Counted from the first letter of the stretch, positions 42,506-52,553 are shown. The stretch is 64,000 nucleotides of DNA from Mobiluncus sp963511525 (GCF_963511525.1 NZ_CAUPIY010000001.1:380005-444004); one strand, 5' to 3'. Program-made: numbers and translations. Notes: a model not told the origin generated them from the letters alone.

Positions 42506-43287
42506 GAGGCGTCCCCCCGCCCTTCTGAGTCCTCACCCCAGGCCGCGTCATCGGAGGAATCTGCCTGACCATGTTGACGCCGGCGTTCCTCGCGGGAATC
42601 TTTGATGCCTTTACCCAGCATCCGCAACGCTTTCCAGCGGGGCATATCGACGGTATCAACCGCCCCGTCCACATCTGACGGATTGACCCTCCCCAGCACC
42701 AAATCCTCGATGACCATTGGCATCTGCGCAATGACCAGGCCGGCCGGCAAATCCACTTCAAAAGCCTGATTGGCCCAGCGGCCCGCCAGGACTTGACCGG
42801 TCACTCCGGGTTCCTGTTCGGTGCCGGGAGCCAGCAGGGCAGAAAACACCACCACCGGCATTCGAATAATCTCAGTAAGCGTAGACGCCACCGTATCCAA
42901 GTCCGAGTCCAGCTCATTGAGGCTTTCAACCAGCAGTGCCATTCCCCACTGTTCTTCGGTCAACTCCAGGTTTTGTACCACCAGCGCCCCGGCGTCCGTC
43001 GGCACCACCACGGCCGAAATATCACTCAACGCACACAGCGCCCCCAAGGCTTCCGCCGAAGCCACCGGAGTTAAGAAACACGCGGTGGCTCGCCGGTTCA
43101 CCAGCGGAGGCTCCGATTCTTCCGGTAAATCCAGCGTTTCGTCCGAACCTGTCACTGGGGATTCGGGCTCAAAGTCAACATCTCCCAATTTGGCGATGAG
43201 GTCGGCAAACTCGGCATCGTAGGCTTGCTGATCGCCAGGTTTGTCCCCTCTGTCCTCGGGATTTCGGGGTTCTTGCGGTTCACTCAT
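42502..43287 (-). CDS. Unknown protein between hisB and hisH
   Basis: Protein of 261 residues with acidic, disordered ends (about 1-65 and 230-261) and a central alpha/beta domain (about 68-225) without any catalytic motif I recognise. It is soluble, with no signal. ATG 43287 with AAGG upstream is preferred over the adjacent GTG 43290. It starts 18 bases after hisB and overlaps hisH, so it is cotranscribed with histidine genes; an uncharacterised gene is often found at this spot in actinobacteria. Confidence 0.72.
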   Translation of the reverse strand: MSEPQEPRNPEDRGDKPGDQQAYDAEFADLIAKLGDVDFEPESPVTGSDETLDLPEESEPPLVNRRATACFLTPVASAEALGALCALSDISAVVVPTDAGALVVQNLELTEEQWGMALLVESLNELDSDLDTVASTLTEIIRMPVVVFSALLAPGTEQEPGVTGQVLAGRWANQAFEVDLPAGLVIAQMPMVIEDLVLGRVNPSDVDGAVDTVDMPRWKALRMLGKGIKDSREERRRQHGQADSSDDAAWGEDSEGRGDAS

Positions 43288-43305
43288 CACTAGCCTTCCC
43301 CGACG

Positions 43306-43920
43306 TTACAGAGTTCCTTTGGTGGAGGGGACGCCCACCACCCGCGGATCGTATTCCACCGCGGCCTTTAACGCCCGCGCCAAGGCCTTGAATTGGGCCT
43401 CCACGATGTGATGCGGATCGCGTCCTGCCAACAGGCGCAGATGCAGGCATATCCCGGCATTTAACGCCAGGGACTCAAACACGTGATAAGTCAACGAACC
43501 GGTGAAGTGCCCTCCGATGAGGTGATACTGCTGGCCTTCCGGTTCCCCTTCGCAAACGACGTAGGGCCGTCCCGCCAAATCCACCACGGCGTGAGCCAAA
43601 GCCTCGTCCAACGGCACACAAGCGTCACCGTAACGGCGGATACCAGCCTTGTCCCCCAACGCTTCGCGCAGAGCCTGACCCAACACGATGGCCGTATCCT
43701 CCACCGTGTGATGGACATCAATGTCGGTGTCCCCCGAGGCTTCGATGTCCAAATCAATCAGGGAATGACGTGCCAAAGCGGTGAGCATGTGGTCATAGAA
43801 CGGCACCGTGGTGTGAATGTTGGCTGAGCCGGTCCCGTCCAGGTTCACCCGCACCTTTACCCGTGATTCTGACGTTTCCCGCGTGACCTGCGCCACCCGG
43901 GGGGTCCGAGTTTCGTTCAT
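43306..43920 (-). CDS. hisB: Imidazoleglycerol-phosphate dehydratase
   Basis: Sixth step of histidine synthesis, 204 residues, monofunctional. Mn-binding motifs DIDVHHTVED and the later pair in LAHAVVDLAGRP and LHLRLLAGRDPHHIVE are present. ATG 43920 overlaps the hisC stop as ATGA. Length and order (hisD-hisC-hisB) are standard for actinobacteria. Confidence 0.97.
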   Translation of the reverse strand: MNETRTPRVAQVTRETSESRVKVRVNLDGTGSANIHTTVPFYDHMLTALARHSLIDLDIEASGDTDIDVHHTVEDTAIVLGQALREALGDKAGIRRYGDACVPLDEALAHAVVDLAGRPYVVCEGEPEGQQYHLIGGHFTGSLTYHVFESLALNAGICLHLRLLAGRDPHHIVEAQFKALARALKAAVEYDPRVVGVPSTKGTL

Positions 43921-45056
43921 TGCAATACCTCCTTAAGGGCGGAAAGAAACACCTCAGTTTCCTCCTCGGTGCCCACGCTGGCTCGCAGCCAGCCATCGGG
44001 GCCGACTACGCGAATCAACACGCCGCGGTCAAGCAAATCTTGCCAGACTTTTTGGCGGTCGCTGAACTTTCCAAAGAAAACAAAGTTCGTATCCGATTCT
44101 GCCACGCTCAACCCCATTTCTCGCAGGGTTTGCACCATCTGGTCGCGAGTGTGGCGCATTTTGTCCACCTGGGCTTGCAGTAAATCTGACTGGGATAGCG
44201 CCGCCAGAGCTGCCGCCTGGGTCAGAGCCGACAGGTGATAGGGCAATCGCACCAGCATGAGCTGGGAAATAATCTGGGGATGAGCCGCCAGGTACCCCAA
44301 CCGCAAACCGGCCATCGCGAAAGCCTTGGACATGGTTCTGGACACCACCAGGTGTTGGTGCGCCGCCAACAGTTCCAGTGCGGAAGGCACCCCGTCACGG
44401 CGAAACTCGCCGTAGGCTTCGTCAATGACCACCAGGGTCGCGCTCCCCTGCGGCCCGCTGGTGCGGGTAAAATTCAGGATTTCAGCCACGTCCGCGGAGC
44501 TCAGGTGGGTTCCCGTGGGATTGTTGGGGGAAGCCAGCACCAGCAGCGCCGGGTGTGCACGGTCTACGGCTTTCCTCAACGCAGCCACGTCCACGGAGAA
44601 ATCCTCTCGCCGCGGCACGTCCAGCAACTCGGTCAGGGTGTTGCGGGCATATTCGGGATACATCGAGTACGTGGGTGAGGACGACAGCGCCGGATGTCCC
44701 GGCCCCCCAAAAGCGCTGAACAAATGATGCATGACCTCGTTGGAGCCATTGGCGGCCCACAACCATTCTGGAGCCACCCGCACTCCAGATTCCCGCTCCA
44801 GATAGTCGCTCAAGGCAAGGCGTAGAGCCGGAAAATCCCGGTCGGGATAACGATTCAGGCTGCCCGCCGCCTCGTGCACTGCCGCGGTAATCGCCTCTAC
44901 CACCGGAGCCGGCACCGGATAGGGGTTTTCGTTCACATTGATGGCCACCGGTACCTGCAGCTGGGGCGCCCCGTAGGGTTCGAGCCCTGCCAAGTCCTCG
45001 CGCAAGGGCAGTTGCATGGAGCCTTCCGGCGTGACGATGGCGTCTGTTGGGCTCAT
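43917..45056 (-). CDS. hisC: Histidinol-phosphate aminotransferase
   Basis: PLP-dependent class I/II aminotransferase of 379 residues. The PLP-binding lysine is in SRTMSKAFAMAGLRLGY; other marks are NVNENPYPVP, ASPNNPTGTHL and VIDEAYGEF. ATG 45056 follows the hisD stop with no gap (TAAATG). An aromatic aminotransferase is an alternative reading of the sequence alone, but the operon position settles it. Confidence 0.97.
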   Translation of the reverse strand: MSPTDAIVTPEGSMQLPLREDLAGLEPYGAPQLQVPVAINVNENPYPVPAPVVEAITAAVHEAAGSLNRYPDRDFPALRLALSDYLERESGVRVAPEWLWAANGSNEVMHHLFSAFGGPGHPALSSSPTYSMYPEYARNTLTELLDVPRREDFSVDVAALRKAVDRAHPALLVLASPNNPTGTHLSSADVAEILNFTRTSGPQGSATLVVIDEAYGEFRRDGVPSALELLAAHQHLVVSRTMSKAFAMAGLRLGYLAAHPQIISQLMLVRLPYHLSALTQAAALAALSQSDLLQAQVDKMRHTRDQMVQTLREMGLSVAESDTNFVFFGKFSDRQKVWQDLLDRGVLIRVVGPDGWLRASVGTEEETEVFLSALKEVLQ

Positions 45057-46388
45057 TTACTTGCCTTCCCGACGTGCCAGCAGGGATGCTCCGTGGCCTT
45101 CCAGGTCCTCGGCATGGCTGAATACCACCAGGCGGTCGGTCAGCGCGTCCGCGGCCTGTTGGGTGTATTCAATCTGTTGCACGGACTTCAGGAATGCCAT
45201 CACGTTCAGGCCCGAAGCGTGGGAGGCGGTGCCTCCGGTGGGCAAGACGTGGTTGGAGCCTGCCAGGTAGTCCCCCAGCGGCACCGGGGTGTAGTCGCCG
45301 ACAAAGATCGCCCCCGCATTGTGAATTTTTGCTGCCACTTCGCGGGCACCAGCGGTTTGAATTTCGAGGTGTTCAGCTCCGTAAGCGTTAGCCACGGCAA
45401 TGGATTGTTCGATATCTCGAGTGAGGATAGCGCCCGACTGCGGCCCGGATAGGGCGGTGGCGATGCGTTCGTGATGGTCGCGTTGGGGAACTTGACGCTC
45501 CAGTTCTGCTCTCACCTGAGTCACAAGGTCGGTCGAGTCGGTAATGAGGACCGAGGCGGCGACCGGGTCGTGCTCGGCTTGGCTGATTAGATCCGCAGCG
45601 ACAAATTTCGGCGTGGCGCTGCTATCAGCAATTATGGCAATCTCGGTAGTGCCGGCTTCCGCGTCGATACCGCAGACGCTGGACACCACACGTTTCGCGG
45701 CCGCAACATAGATATTGCCCGGACCGGTAACGACGTCCACAGGCTCCACCAAAACCTGACCGTCGTCTGGCGTTTCGCCCTTGGCGCCGTAAGCAAACGC
45801 ACCAATCGCTCCGGCCCCGCCCATGGCATAGACTTCGTTCACGCCCAGTAAGGCGCAGGTCGCCAGCACGGTGGGGTGTACCGAGCCATCGAAAGCCTGC
45901 TGCGCCGGAGAGGCCAAAGCAATCTGGCTCACCCCCGCCACTTGTGCCGCCACCACGTTCATGATGACCGAGCTGGGATAGACCGCGAGCCCGCCCGGAA
46001 CGTACAGGCCCACGCGCCGCACCGGAATCCAGCGTTGTGTAACGGTGCCGCCGGGAATAATTTCGGTAACGACCGGGCGAGGCAGCTGCGCCTCGTGACC
46101 TTTCCGGTTATTAGCAATGGACGTTTCAATCGCCTCGCGCAGCCCCGGATCCAGTTCCTGTAAAGCTCGCTCAATTTCAGCCGTCGGGACCCGCAACAGG
46201 CGCGGTCGCACCCGGTCAAACTGCTCGGCTTGGTCACGCAAGGCCTTAGCACCTTCGCGGCGCACCGCATCGATTAGGGGCGCTACCGCCTCCACAGCCC
46301 GCTCGACATTGAGAGCCGCCCGCGGCAGCCGCTCACGTAGCACCGCGGCATCTACGTTTTCTTTTGAAAAATCCAATACGTTGAACAC
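45057..46388 (-). CDS. hisD: Histidinol dehydrogenase
   Basis: Last two steps of histidine synthesis: NAD-dependent oxidation of histidinol to histidine. The signature around AGTTEIAIIADSSATPKFVAAD and the metal/active-site HE-like region SQAEHDP are present. I place the start at GTG 46388 (443 residues), which matches the family N-terminus (FNVLDFSKEN); the frame is open to 46433. TAAGAT ends seven bases before this GTG and no Shine-Dalgarno is seen, so the his operon may begin leaderless here. Confidence 0.95.
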   Translation of the reverse strand: MFNVLDFSKENVDAAVLRERLPRAALNVERAVEAVAPLIDAVRREGAKALRDQAEQFDRVRPRLLRVPTAEIERALQELDPGLREAIETSIANNRKGHEAQLPRPVVTEIIPGGTVTQRWIPVRRVGLYVPGGLAVYPSSVIMNVVAAQVAGVSQIALASPAQQAFDGSVHPTVLATCALLGVNEVYAMGGAGAIGAFAYGAKGETPDDGQVLVEPVDVVTGPGNIYVAAAKRVVSSVCGIDAEAGTTEIAIIADSSATPKFVAADLISQAEHDPVAASVLITDSTDLVTQVRAELERQVPQRDHHERIATALSGPQSGAILTRDIEQSIAVANAYGAEHLEIQTAGAREVAAKIHNAGAIFVGDYTPVPLGDYLAGSNHVLPTGGTASHASGLNVMAFLKSVQQIEYTQQAADALTDRLVVFSHAEDLEGHGASLLARREGK

Positions 46389-46395
46389 GGTATTT

Positions 46396-46401
46396 ATCTT
46401 A
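46396..46401 (-). promoter_or_regulatory. -10 element of the his operon, apparently leaderless
   Basis: Minus-strand TAAGAT followed by AAATACC and the hisD GTG at 46388. A TTTCCG about 17 bases upstream is a possible -35. The 72 bases between hisD and the dnaE stop otherwise show little. Confidence 0.42.
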
Positions 46402-46505
46402 ACAGCTAACTGACCAGCCCGGAAACCCCGCAAACCCGGTGCGTCAAGCAGACCCGGCTGGTGAAACGGTGAGGGACTACCGGGACAACCCGCAGCGCGA
46501 AACGG

Positions 46506-49500
46506 CTAGCTGCCGGTGTCGAACAGGGTGGCCTCCGGGGATTCTGGAGGCACGGGGGGATTCGGGTCCAGCTCGGCCAGTTCGGCGGCCGCGGTGGATT
46601 CTAAGGGGTTAGTTCCCGGAGTGATAATCGAGTCATATCCCAGCATGGCGCGCAGCTCGCCTAAGAAATCCGGGCCGGCGTTAACCAGGCGTTCGGGACC
46701 CAAGTCCAGAACCTGTAGCTCCCCTTGCTCCAAAATATGCAGACGCACGGGAGCCTGGCCGGGGAAACGCTCCAGCAGGGCCCCAAAAGCACGCATATTC
46801 TCTGTCGTACAGCGCTCAGCGGGTAGCAATAAATCAACTTCGTCCAAGTGATCCAGATGTAGCGATAAGTTCGGCACGCTCAGGTCGCTGGCGTAAATCG
46901 AAACGGATTCATCCTCACGGCGCAGCCGTCCACCGACCACCACGATATTGTCTTGGACCAGGTCAGCGGCAATGTTTTCGTAGGTTTTCGCAAAGAACAG
47001 CACTTCCACAGAGCCGGTCATGTCCTCGATTTTCGCAATCGCCCACTGCTGGCCGGAACGTTTGGAAATTTTTACGTTAACCGCTGTCACCAAACCGGCA
47101 ATTTTGACCGGGGAATCATTGTCTTTGCCTTCGTCCGAGGTCAAATCCACGATATGGTCCTCAGCCAGGCCTTCCAACACCCGTTTCATCCCCGAGAGCG
47201 GGTGGTCCGAAACATACATTCCCAACATTTCACGTTCAAACGCGAGCAGTTCGTTCTTGGGCCACTCCGGGAGATCGGGAATATCGATGCTGGCTGAACC
47301 CAGCAAATCATCCTCTGCCTCGGCCCCATCCATCTCTAGGGCCGCGAACAGGTCGAACTGCCCATTGGACTCTTGACGTTTCGTGGACACCACCGCTTCC
47401 ACTGCCTGTTCATGAATCACGGTAAGGGCGCGGCGCGAAGCCCCGAAAGCGTCAAATGCTCCGGCCTTAATGAGTGAACCGATGGTGCGTTTGTTGCAGA
47501 CTTCCGCCGGAACTTTTTTCAGGAAGTCGGAAAAGGACGTGTAGGCACCTTTTTCCTGCCGCGCCTTGATGATTTCCGCCACCACGTTTTCTCCGACGTT
47601 GCGAATCGAGGCCAGTCCAAAACGAATGTCGTTTCCGTCAGGTGCAAAAGCCCCATAGGACTGGTTCACGTCAGGAGGCAAGACCCGAATCCCCATGCGA
47701 CGCACCTCGTTCAAATACATCCCCAGCTTGTCTTTATCCGTCTGGGTAGTCAGCACGGCCGCCATATATTCGGTCGGGAAGTTTGCCTTGAGATAGGCAG
47801 TCCAGTACGCAATCAGCCCGTAAGCGGCTGAGTGAGACTTGTTGAACGCATAGTCGGCGAAAGGCACCAGGATATCCCACAGGGTTTTACAGCAATCCTC
47901 GGAGTAGCCGTTAGCAATCATCCCATCGTGGAATTTCACGTACTGTTCGGCCAGGACGTCTTTCTTCTTTTTCCCCATGGCTTTACGCAAAATATCGGCC
48001 TGCCCCAGTGTGAACCCGGCGACCTTTTGGGCGATAGCCATGACCTGTTCCTGATAGATAATCAGGCCGTAGGTGTAGCCCAGGATATCTTTCAGCGGTT
48101 CTTCCAGCTCACGATGAATCGGCTCAATCTTTTGCAGACCGTTTTTCCGAAATGCATAGTTCGTGTGGGAATTCGCCCCCATCGGTCCGGGTCGATACAG
48201 TGCCACCAAAGCGGAAATATCATCGAACTCGGTAGGCCGCAGCTGCTTCAGCAAGGTGCGCATCCCCCCGCCATCGAGCTGGAACACCCCCAAAGTCTCG
48301 CCCGTGGACAGCATTTCATAAGTCGTTTTGTCATCAACTTCCAAACGCTCAAGGTCGGGTGGGGTTTTCCCGTTAATCTTAATGTTGTCCAGGGCATCGG
48401 AAATAATGGTGAGGTTCTTTAGCCCCAGGAAGTCCATCTTTAGCAGACCCAGGTGCTCACAAGTCGGGTAGTCGAACTGGGTAATCATGGCTCCGTCTTG
48501 CGGGCGTTTCATCATCGGAATGACGTCGGTCAAGGTTTCCCGCGACATGATGACCGCACACGCGTGGACCCCCCACTGGCGCACCATGCCCTCCACGCCG
48601 GCTGCCAGGTCAAAAATTTGGCGGTTAAAGGGATCTTCAGCCACGACTTTGCGGAATTCTTCTGCCTCTTTGTAGCGGGGATGCTGCGAATCGTACATGC
48701 CGGACAACGGGATGTCTTTACCCATGACCGCCGGCGGCATCGCCTTGGTGAGCTTTTCACCTTTTGAGAAATCCGCGCCCGAAATGCGTGCCGCGTCCTT
48801 AAGGGCTTGTTTTGATTTAATCGTGCCGTAGGTCACGACCTGGGACACTTTGTCCTTGCCGTATTTGCGGGTCACGTAGTCAATCACATCTTGACGGCGA
48901 CGATCGTCGAAATCCACGTCGATATCCGGCATGGACACCCGCTCCGGATTAAGGAACCGTTCAAACAACAGCCCGTGCTTGATGGGGTCCAAATCCGTGA
49001 TACGCATGGCGTAGGCGACCATGGAGCCAGCGCCGGAGCCGCGCCCCGGTCCGACACGAATTCCGTTGTCCTTCGCCCATTGGATGTAGTCCGAAACAAT
49101 CAGGAAGTAGGAGGGGAATCCCATTTGGATAATAATCTCAACCTCGTAGTCGGCGCGTTTGCGGACTTCCTCGGAGACACCGTTCGGGAACCGATACTGT
49201 AAACCACGTTCGACTTCCTTAATGAACCAGGATACTTCGTCTTCTCCAGCTGGCACCGGGAAAACCGGCATGAAGGTGCCTTCCTTCACGTCTGGGAATT
49301 CAACATTGCACTGCTCGGCAATCAACAGGGTATTGTCCAGAGCCTCGGGGATTTCCGCAAACAGTTCGTGCATTTCTTCGCTGGGTCGCAGATAATAATC
49401 CGTGCCGTCAAAGCGGAATCGATCCGGGTTGGACAGCCGATCTCCGGAGTTGATGCACAGCATCGCGTCTTGAATTTCCCGGTCTTCCTTATAGACATAG

Positions 49501-50180
49501 TGAGAGTCATTGGTAGCGATGACAGGTGCATTGATTTCCCGAGCTAAGCGCAGCAAGTCTTTGCGTACGCGGTTTTCGATGGATAGACCGTGATCCATCA
49601 GCTCCACATAAAAATTGTCTTTGCCAAAGATGTCCTGCAGTTCCCCGGCAGCCCGCCGGGCCTCCTGGTACTGCCCCAACCGCAACCGGGTCTGGACCTC
49701 CCCGGAGGGACAGCCTGCCGTGCCAATGAGCCCCTCGTGATAGCGCTCCAACAGTTCCCGGTCAGCCCGCGGCCATTTTCCCATCTGTCCGTCCAGGGAG
49801 GCGTACGAGCCCAGCCGGAACAGGTTGTGCATTCCCTCGGTAGTTTGGGACAACAGCGTCATATGCGTATAGGCACCCCGAGCAGACACGTCATCACCGG
49901 CCTTTTGCTGCTCCAAAGTCCCCCACTGCACTTTCGTGGTGTCGAAACGCGAAGTTCCCGGAGTGACATAGGCTTCCAAGCCGATAATGGGTTTAATCCC
50001 GGCATCATGACATTCTTGATAAAACTCAAAAGCCCCGAACAGGTAACCATGATCGGTGATCGCCACGGCCTTTTGCTGGTTTTCTACCGCTTTGGCGACC
50101 AGCCGCTTAATCTTTGCCGCCCCATCCAAAATCGAGTAGTCAGTGTGGACATGAAGATGGACGAAATCGGATTTGGGCAT
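46506..50180 (-). CDS. dnaE: DNA polymerase III subunit alpha
   Basis: Replicative polymerase, 1224 residues, DnaE1 type. The N-terminal PHP domain begins FVHLHVHTDYSILDGAAK with metal-ligand histidines; the palm has GPGRGSGAGSMVAYA and the catalytic PDIDVDFDDRRR; a helix-hairpin-helix and an OB-fold region (VKIAGLVTAVNVKISKRSGQ) follow near residue 1000. ATG 50180. It lies 86 bases after the rluD-like gene in the ftsZ-to-dnaE set, the common actinobacterial lspA-rluD-dnaE order. Confidence 0.98.
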   Translation of the reverse strand: MPKSDFVHLHVHTDYSILDGAAKIKRLVAKAVENQQKAVAITDHGYLFGAFEFYQECHDAGIKPIIGLEAYVTPGTSRFDTTKVQWGTLEQQKAGDDVSARGAYTHMTLLSQTTEGMHNLFRLGSYASLDGQMGKWPRADRELLERYHEGLIGTAGCPSGEVQTRLRLGQYQEARRAAGELQDIFGKDNFYVELMDHGLSIENRVRKDLLRLAREINAPVIATNDSHYVYKEDREIQDAMLCINSGDRLSNPDRFRFDGTDYYLRPSEEMHELFAEIPEALDNTLLIAEQCNVEFPDVKEGTFMPVFPVPAGEDEVSWFIKEVERGLQYRFPNGVSEEVRKRADYEVEIIIQMGFPSYFLIVSDYIQWAKDNGIRVGPGRGSGAGSMVAYAMRITDLDPIKHGLLFERFLNPERVSMPDIDVDFDDRRRQDVIDYVTRKYGKDKVSQVVTYGTIKSKQALKDAARISGADFSKGEKLTKAMPPAVMGKDIPLSGMYDSQHPRYKEAEEFRKVVAEDPFNRQIFDLAAGVEGMVRQWGVHACAVIMSRETLTDVIPMMKRPQDGAMITQFDYPTCEHLGLLKMDFLGLKNLTIISDALDNIKINGKTPPDLERLEVDDKTTYEMLSTGETLGVFQLDGGGMRTLLKQLRPTEFDDISALVALYRPGPMGANSHTNYAFRKNGLQKIEPIHRELEEPLKDILGYTYGLIIYQEQVMAIAQKVAGFTLGQADILRKAMGKKKKDVLAEQYVKFHDGMIANGYSEDCCKTLWDILVPFADYAFNKSHSAAYGLIAYWTAYLKANFPTEYMAAVLTTQTDKDKLGMYLNEVRRMGIRVLPPDVNQSYGAFAPDGNDIRFGLASIRNVGENVVAEIIKARQEKGAYTSFSDFLKKVPAEVCNKRTIGSLIKAGAFDAFGASRRALTVIHEQAVEAVVSTKRQESNGQFDLFAALEMDGAEAEDDLLGSASIDIPDLPEWPKNELLAFEREMLGMYVSDHPLSGMKRVLEGLAEDHIVDLTSDEGKDNDSPVKIAGLVTAVNVKISKRSGQQWAIAKIEDMTGSVEVLFFAKTYENIAADLVQDNIVVVGGRLRREDESVSIYASDLSVPNLSLHLDHLDEVDLLLPAERCTTENMRAFGALLERFPGQAPVRLHILEQGELQVLDLGPERLVNAGPDFLGELRAMLGYDSIITPGTNPLESTAAAELAELDPNPPVPPESPEATLFDTGS

Positions 50181-50266
50181 GGGTTAATCCTAGTCGATTT
50201 TTGCTTAGTGAAGCTCCGCAGCCCTAGTCTCCCAGGTGGGGACGCGAGTCGAGATTTTCAGCCCTA

Positions 50267-51181
50267 CTATTGACGCAAAAGCTCTAAAGCCGCCGCTAAA
50301 TCAGCTGGTAGCGGAGCCTGCACCGCGACTTCCAGCCCGGTTCGCGGGTGTTTAAACGCCAGCCGACTGGCATGCAGCCATTGCCGCTCCAGTCCCAGCC
50401 GAGCCGCCGTTTTCCGATCCGCTCCATATTCTGTATCACCTACCAAGGGGTGCCCGATAGCCGCGAGATGCACGCGAATCTGGTGGGTACGTCCCGTCTC
50501 CAGCTGGACTTTCAACAAAGTTGCTCCCGAAAGTTCCTCGGTGACGTCGTAGTGCGTCACCGCGGGCTTTCCACCGGACACCACCGCCATCTTAAACTCA
50601 CGCCCCGGCGCCCGTCCGATGGGGGCATCAATAGTTCCTACTGGGGGTTTTACCCTTCCCGTAGCTAGGGCGGTATAAATTTTTTCGACCCGGTGGTAGC
50701 GAAACTCGTTTTTCAGTTTGCCGTAGGCGAGTTCCGATTTTGCGACCACCATCGCTCCCGATGTTCCCGCGTCTAAACGATGCACGATACCTTCGCGTTC
50801 CACCGGACCGGAAGTTGACACCGGAATCCCGGCAGCACGCAGCGCCCCAACTACCGTAGGCCCCTCCCAACCGGGGCCGGTGTGAGCGGCGACCCCGGCC
50901 GGCTTGTCCACCACCACCAAATCATCATCGGCATATAAAATTCCCAAGTTTTCCACGCGGGTGACTTCGGGAACATAGCCGGTAGGTTCGGGAATTTCGA
51001 TTTCCAACAGACTTCCCGGGGTCAGTTGATCGGATTTTTTCAGAGTCTCGCCGTTTTGCGTGGCCGCTCCCGATTCCAACAGAGTTCCCGCTTTTGCTCG
51101 TGACAGCCCCAAAAGCCGCGACAATCCCACGTCAGCGCGAAGCCCCGCAAGTCCCTCCGGTACCGGCAACAAACGACTCAC
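50267..51181 (-). CDS. RluA/RluD-family pseudouridine synthase
   Basis: Converts uridine to pseudouridine in rRNA or tRNA. Protein of 304 residues: N-terminal S4 RNA-binding domain (about 15-70), then the catalytic domain with HRLDAGTSGAMVVAK, where Asp137 is the nucleophile, and the late RTHQIRVHLAAIGHP block. GTG 51181 overlaps the lspA stop by one base (TAGTG). It is often annotated RluD, but the target is not fixed by sequence. Confidence 0.94.
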   Translation of the reverse strand: MSRLLPVPEGLAGLRADVGLSRLLGLSRAKAGTLLESGAATQNGETLKKSDQLTPGSLLEIEIPEPTGYVPEVTRVENLGILYADDDLVVVDKPAGVAAHTGPGWEGPTVVGALRAAGIPVSTSGPVEREGIVHRLDAGTSGAMVVAKSELAYGKLKNEFRYHRVEKIYTALATGRVKPPVGTIDAPIGRAPGREFKMAVVSGGKPAVTHYDVTEELSGATLLKVQLETGRTHQIRVHLAAIGHPLVGDTEYGADRKTAARLGLERQWLHASRLAFKHPRTGLEVAVQAPLPADLAAALELLRQ

Positions 51182-51774
51182 TAATCTTTATCCTTTTCGA
51201 GACCATCCTGATCTGTACCCTCTTCGGCGCACCTCGGTTTGGGTTCGGATTGAGGAGTGGCGAACAGCGGTACGCCGCGAACCAGCAAAACGAAGACTAC
51301 CGCTACCCCAACAACTACGAAAATGTCAGCCACATTGCCGACGAACCAACCGAAGTAATCGATAAAGTCAACGACCTCTCCGGTACCCCATGTCGGACCT
51401 TGGAACCTATCTACCAGGTTCGCCAGTCCCCCTCCCGACACAACCGCCAAGGTGTAAGCCCACATCCGGCTGTGTGTCGAGAAAGACAACACAGTCAATA
51501 TAAACACCAATATCAAGCTAAATATGGTCACGACCAGGGTCTGGCCCTGACCAATAGACAAAGCGGCACCGGGGTTGTGAGTGAGGTGCAGTGTCACGTA
51601 TGAGCCCAGCAGAGGCTGCGGCTCTGTACCGGCAACCAGGAAACGCTGGGCCAGACGTTTCGTCATCTGGTCGATGCCGCCCACCACCACCATGATTAAA
51701 AGCACCATCAGCCAGCGGGAGAAACGGTGGGGATCTCCCGTCGGCTGATGACTAAAGATGGATTTGAACGACAA
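51181..51774 (-). CDS. lspA: Lipoprotein signal peptidase (signal peptidase II)
   Basis: Cleaves lipoprotein signal peptides after lipidation; the window encodes at least two substrates (binding proteins at 40014 and 55367). 197 residues with four membrane segments; catalytic Asp122 in GLANLVDRF and Asp150 in GNVADIF, and the conserved NPGAALSI loop. The start is TTG 51774, one base after the divIVA stop, so translation is probably coupled; the next ATG (51708) would cut into the first helix. The last 35 residues form an extra hydrophilic tail. Confidence 0.93.
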   Translation of the reverse strand: MSFKSIFSHQPTGDPHRFSRWLMVLLIMVVVGGIDQMTKRLAQRFLVAGTEPQPLLGSYVTLHLTHNPGAALSIGQGQTLVVTIFSLILVFILTVLSFSTHSRMWAYTLAVVSGGGLANLVDRFQGPTWGTGEVVDFIDYFGWFVGNVADIFVVVGVAVVFVLLVRGVPLFATPQSEPKPRCAEEGTDQDGLEKDKD

Positions 51775-51775
51775 C

Positions 51776-52363
51776 TTAGTTGGTCGGTGCGGAACTCGCC
51801 AAGTCCGAAAGAATGCCTTCCAAGAACGAACTCATCTTGGCGCGATACTCGGATTCAAAAGTCTTGAGCTCTTCAATCTTGCGCTCCAACATGCCGCGTT
51901 CTTGTTCCAACTGCGCCAGGACGCGGGAATGCTCTTGCTCTGCCTCGGCAATAATACGATCGGCTTCGACGCGAGCATCGGCAATGATTTCTTCGCCCTT
52001 CTTTTGGCCGTCTTGCACGTATTCGTCGTGCAGACGTTGCGCCATATCCAGCATGGAGACCGCAGAAGTCGACTCGGGGGCCTCTGCAGTAGCCGGAGCA
52101 GATTCCACCACCGGGGTAGGTTCGGGAGTGGCCGGCTCGGGAACTGCTTCTGCCGCTGGCGCCACACCGCTGCTCAGTTCGGCAATCTTGCGGTTTGCTT
52201 CATCCAGCTCGGCCCGGAGCGCATCACGCTCTTTGGTCAGGGTATCGAGGGTATTCACCACCTCGTCCAAGAAATCGTCCACTTCATCCTGGTCATAGCC
52301 TTCGCGGAATTTCGTGGGCTGAAACTTCTTGTTGACGATGTCATCTGTGGTGAGCAACGCCAT
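51776..52363 (-). CDS. divIVA: DivIVA / Wag31 polar growth and septum protein
   Basis: Coiled-coil scaffold that marks poles and septa. ATG 52363 is chosen because MALLTTDDIVNKKFQPTKFR is the canonical N-terminus and AGGTGA precedes it; the frame is open to 52447 but that part is not conserved. DivIVA domain about 1-60, an Ala/Pro/Glu-rich linker (about 65-105), then a second coiled coil (about 110-190). 195 residues, short compared with mycobacterial Wag31. Confidence 0.94.
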   Translation of the reverse strand: MALLTTDDIVNKKFQPTKFREGYDQDEVDDFLDEVVNTLDTLTKERDALRAELDEANRKIAELSSGVAPAAEAVPEPATPEPTPVVESAPATAEAPESTSAVSMLDMAQRLHDEYVQDGQKKGEEIIADARVEADRIIAEAEQEHSRVLAQLEQERGMLERKIEELKTFESEYRAKMSSFLEGILSDLASSAPTN

Positions 52364-52553
52364 ATTCGTCACCTCGTCCGTATCAGGGGGCTTGCGCCCC
52401 GATTTCCAAAACCTTTTGGGCATTCGCACGTTTTGTACAAAAGACATTGTTACACATTTTTTGTTACTTGTGTGAATACTGAGGTTTAAAACTTACTCCG
52501 AAAGAGGGGAAATTTGCTAATTGCCCAGAGCGATGAAAATGGAAAAACGGCGT

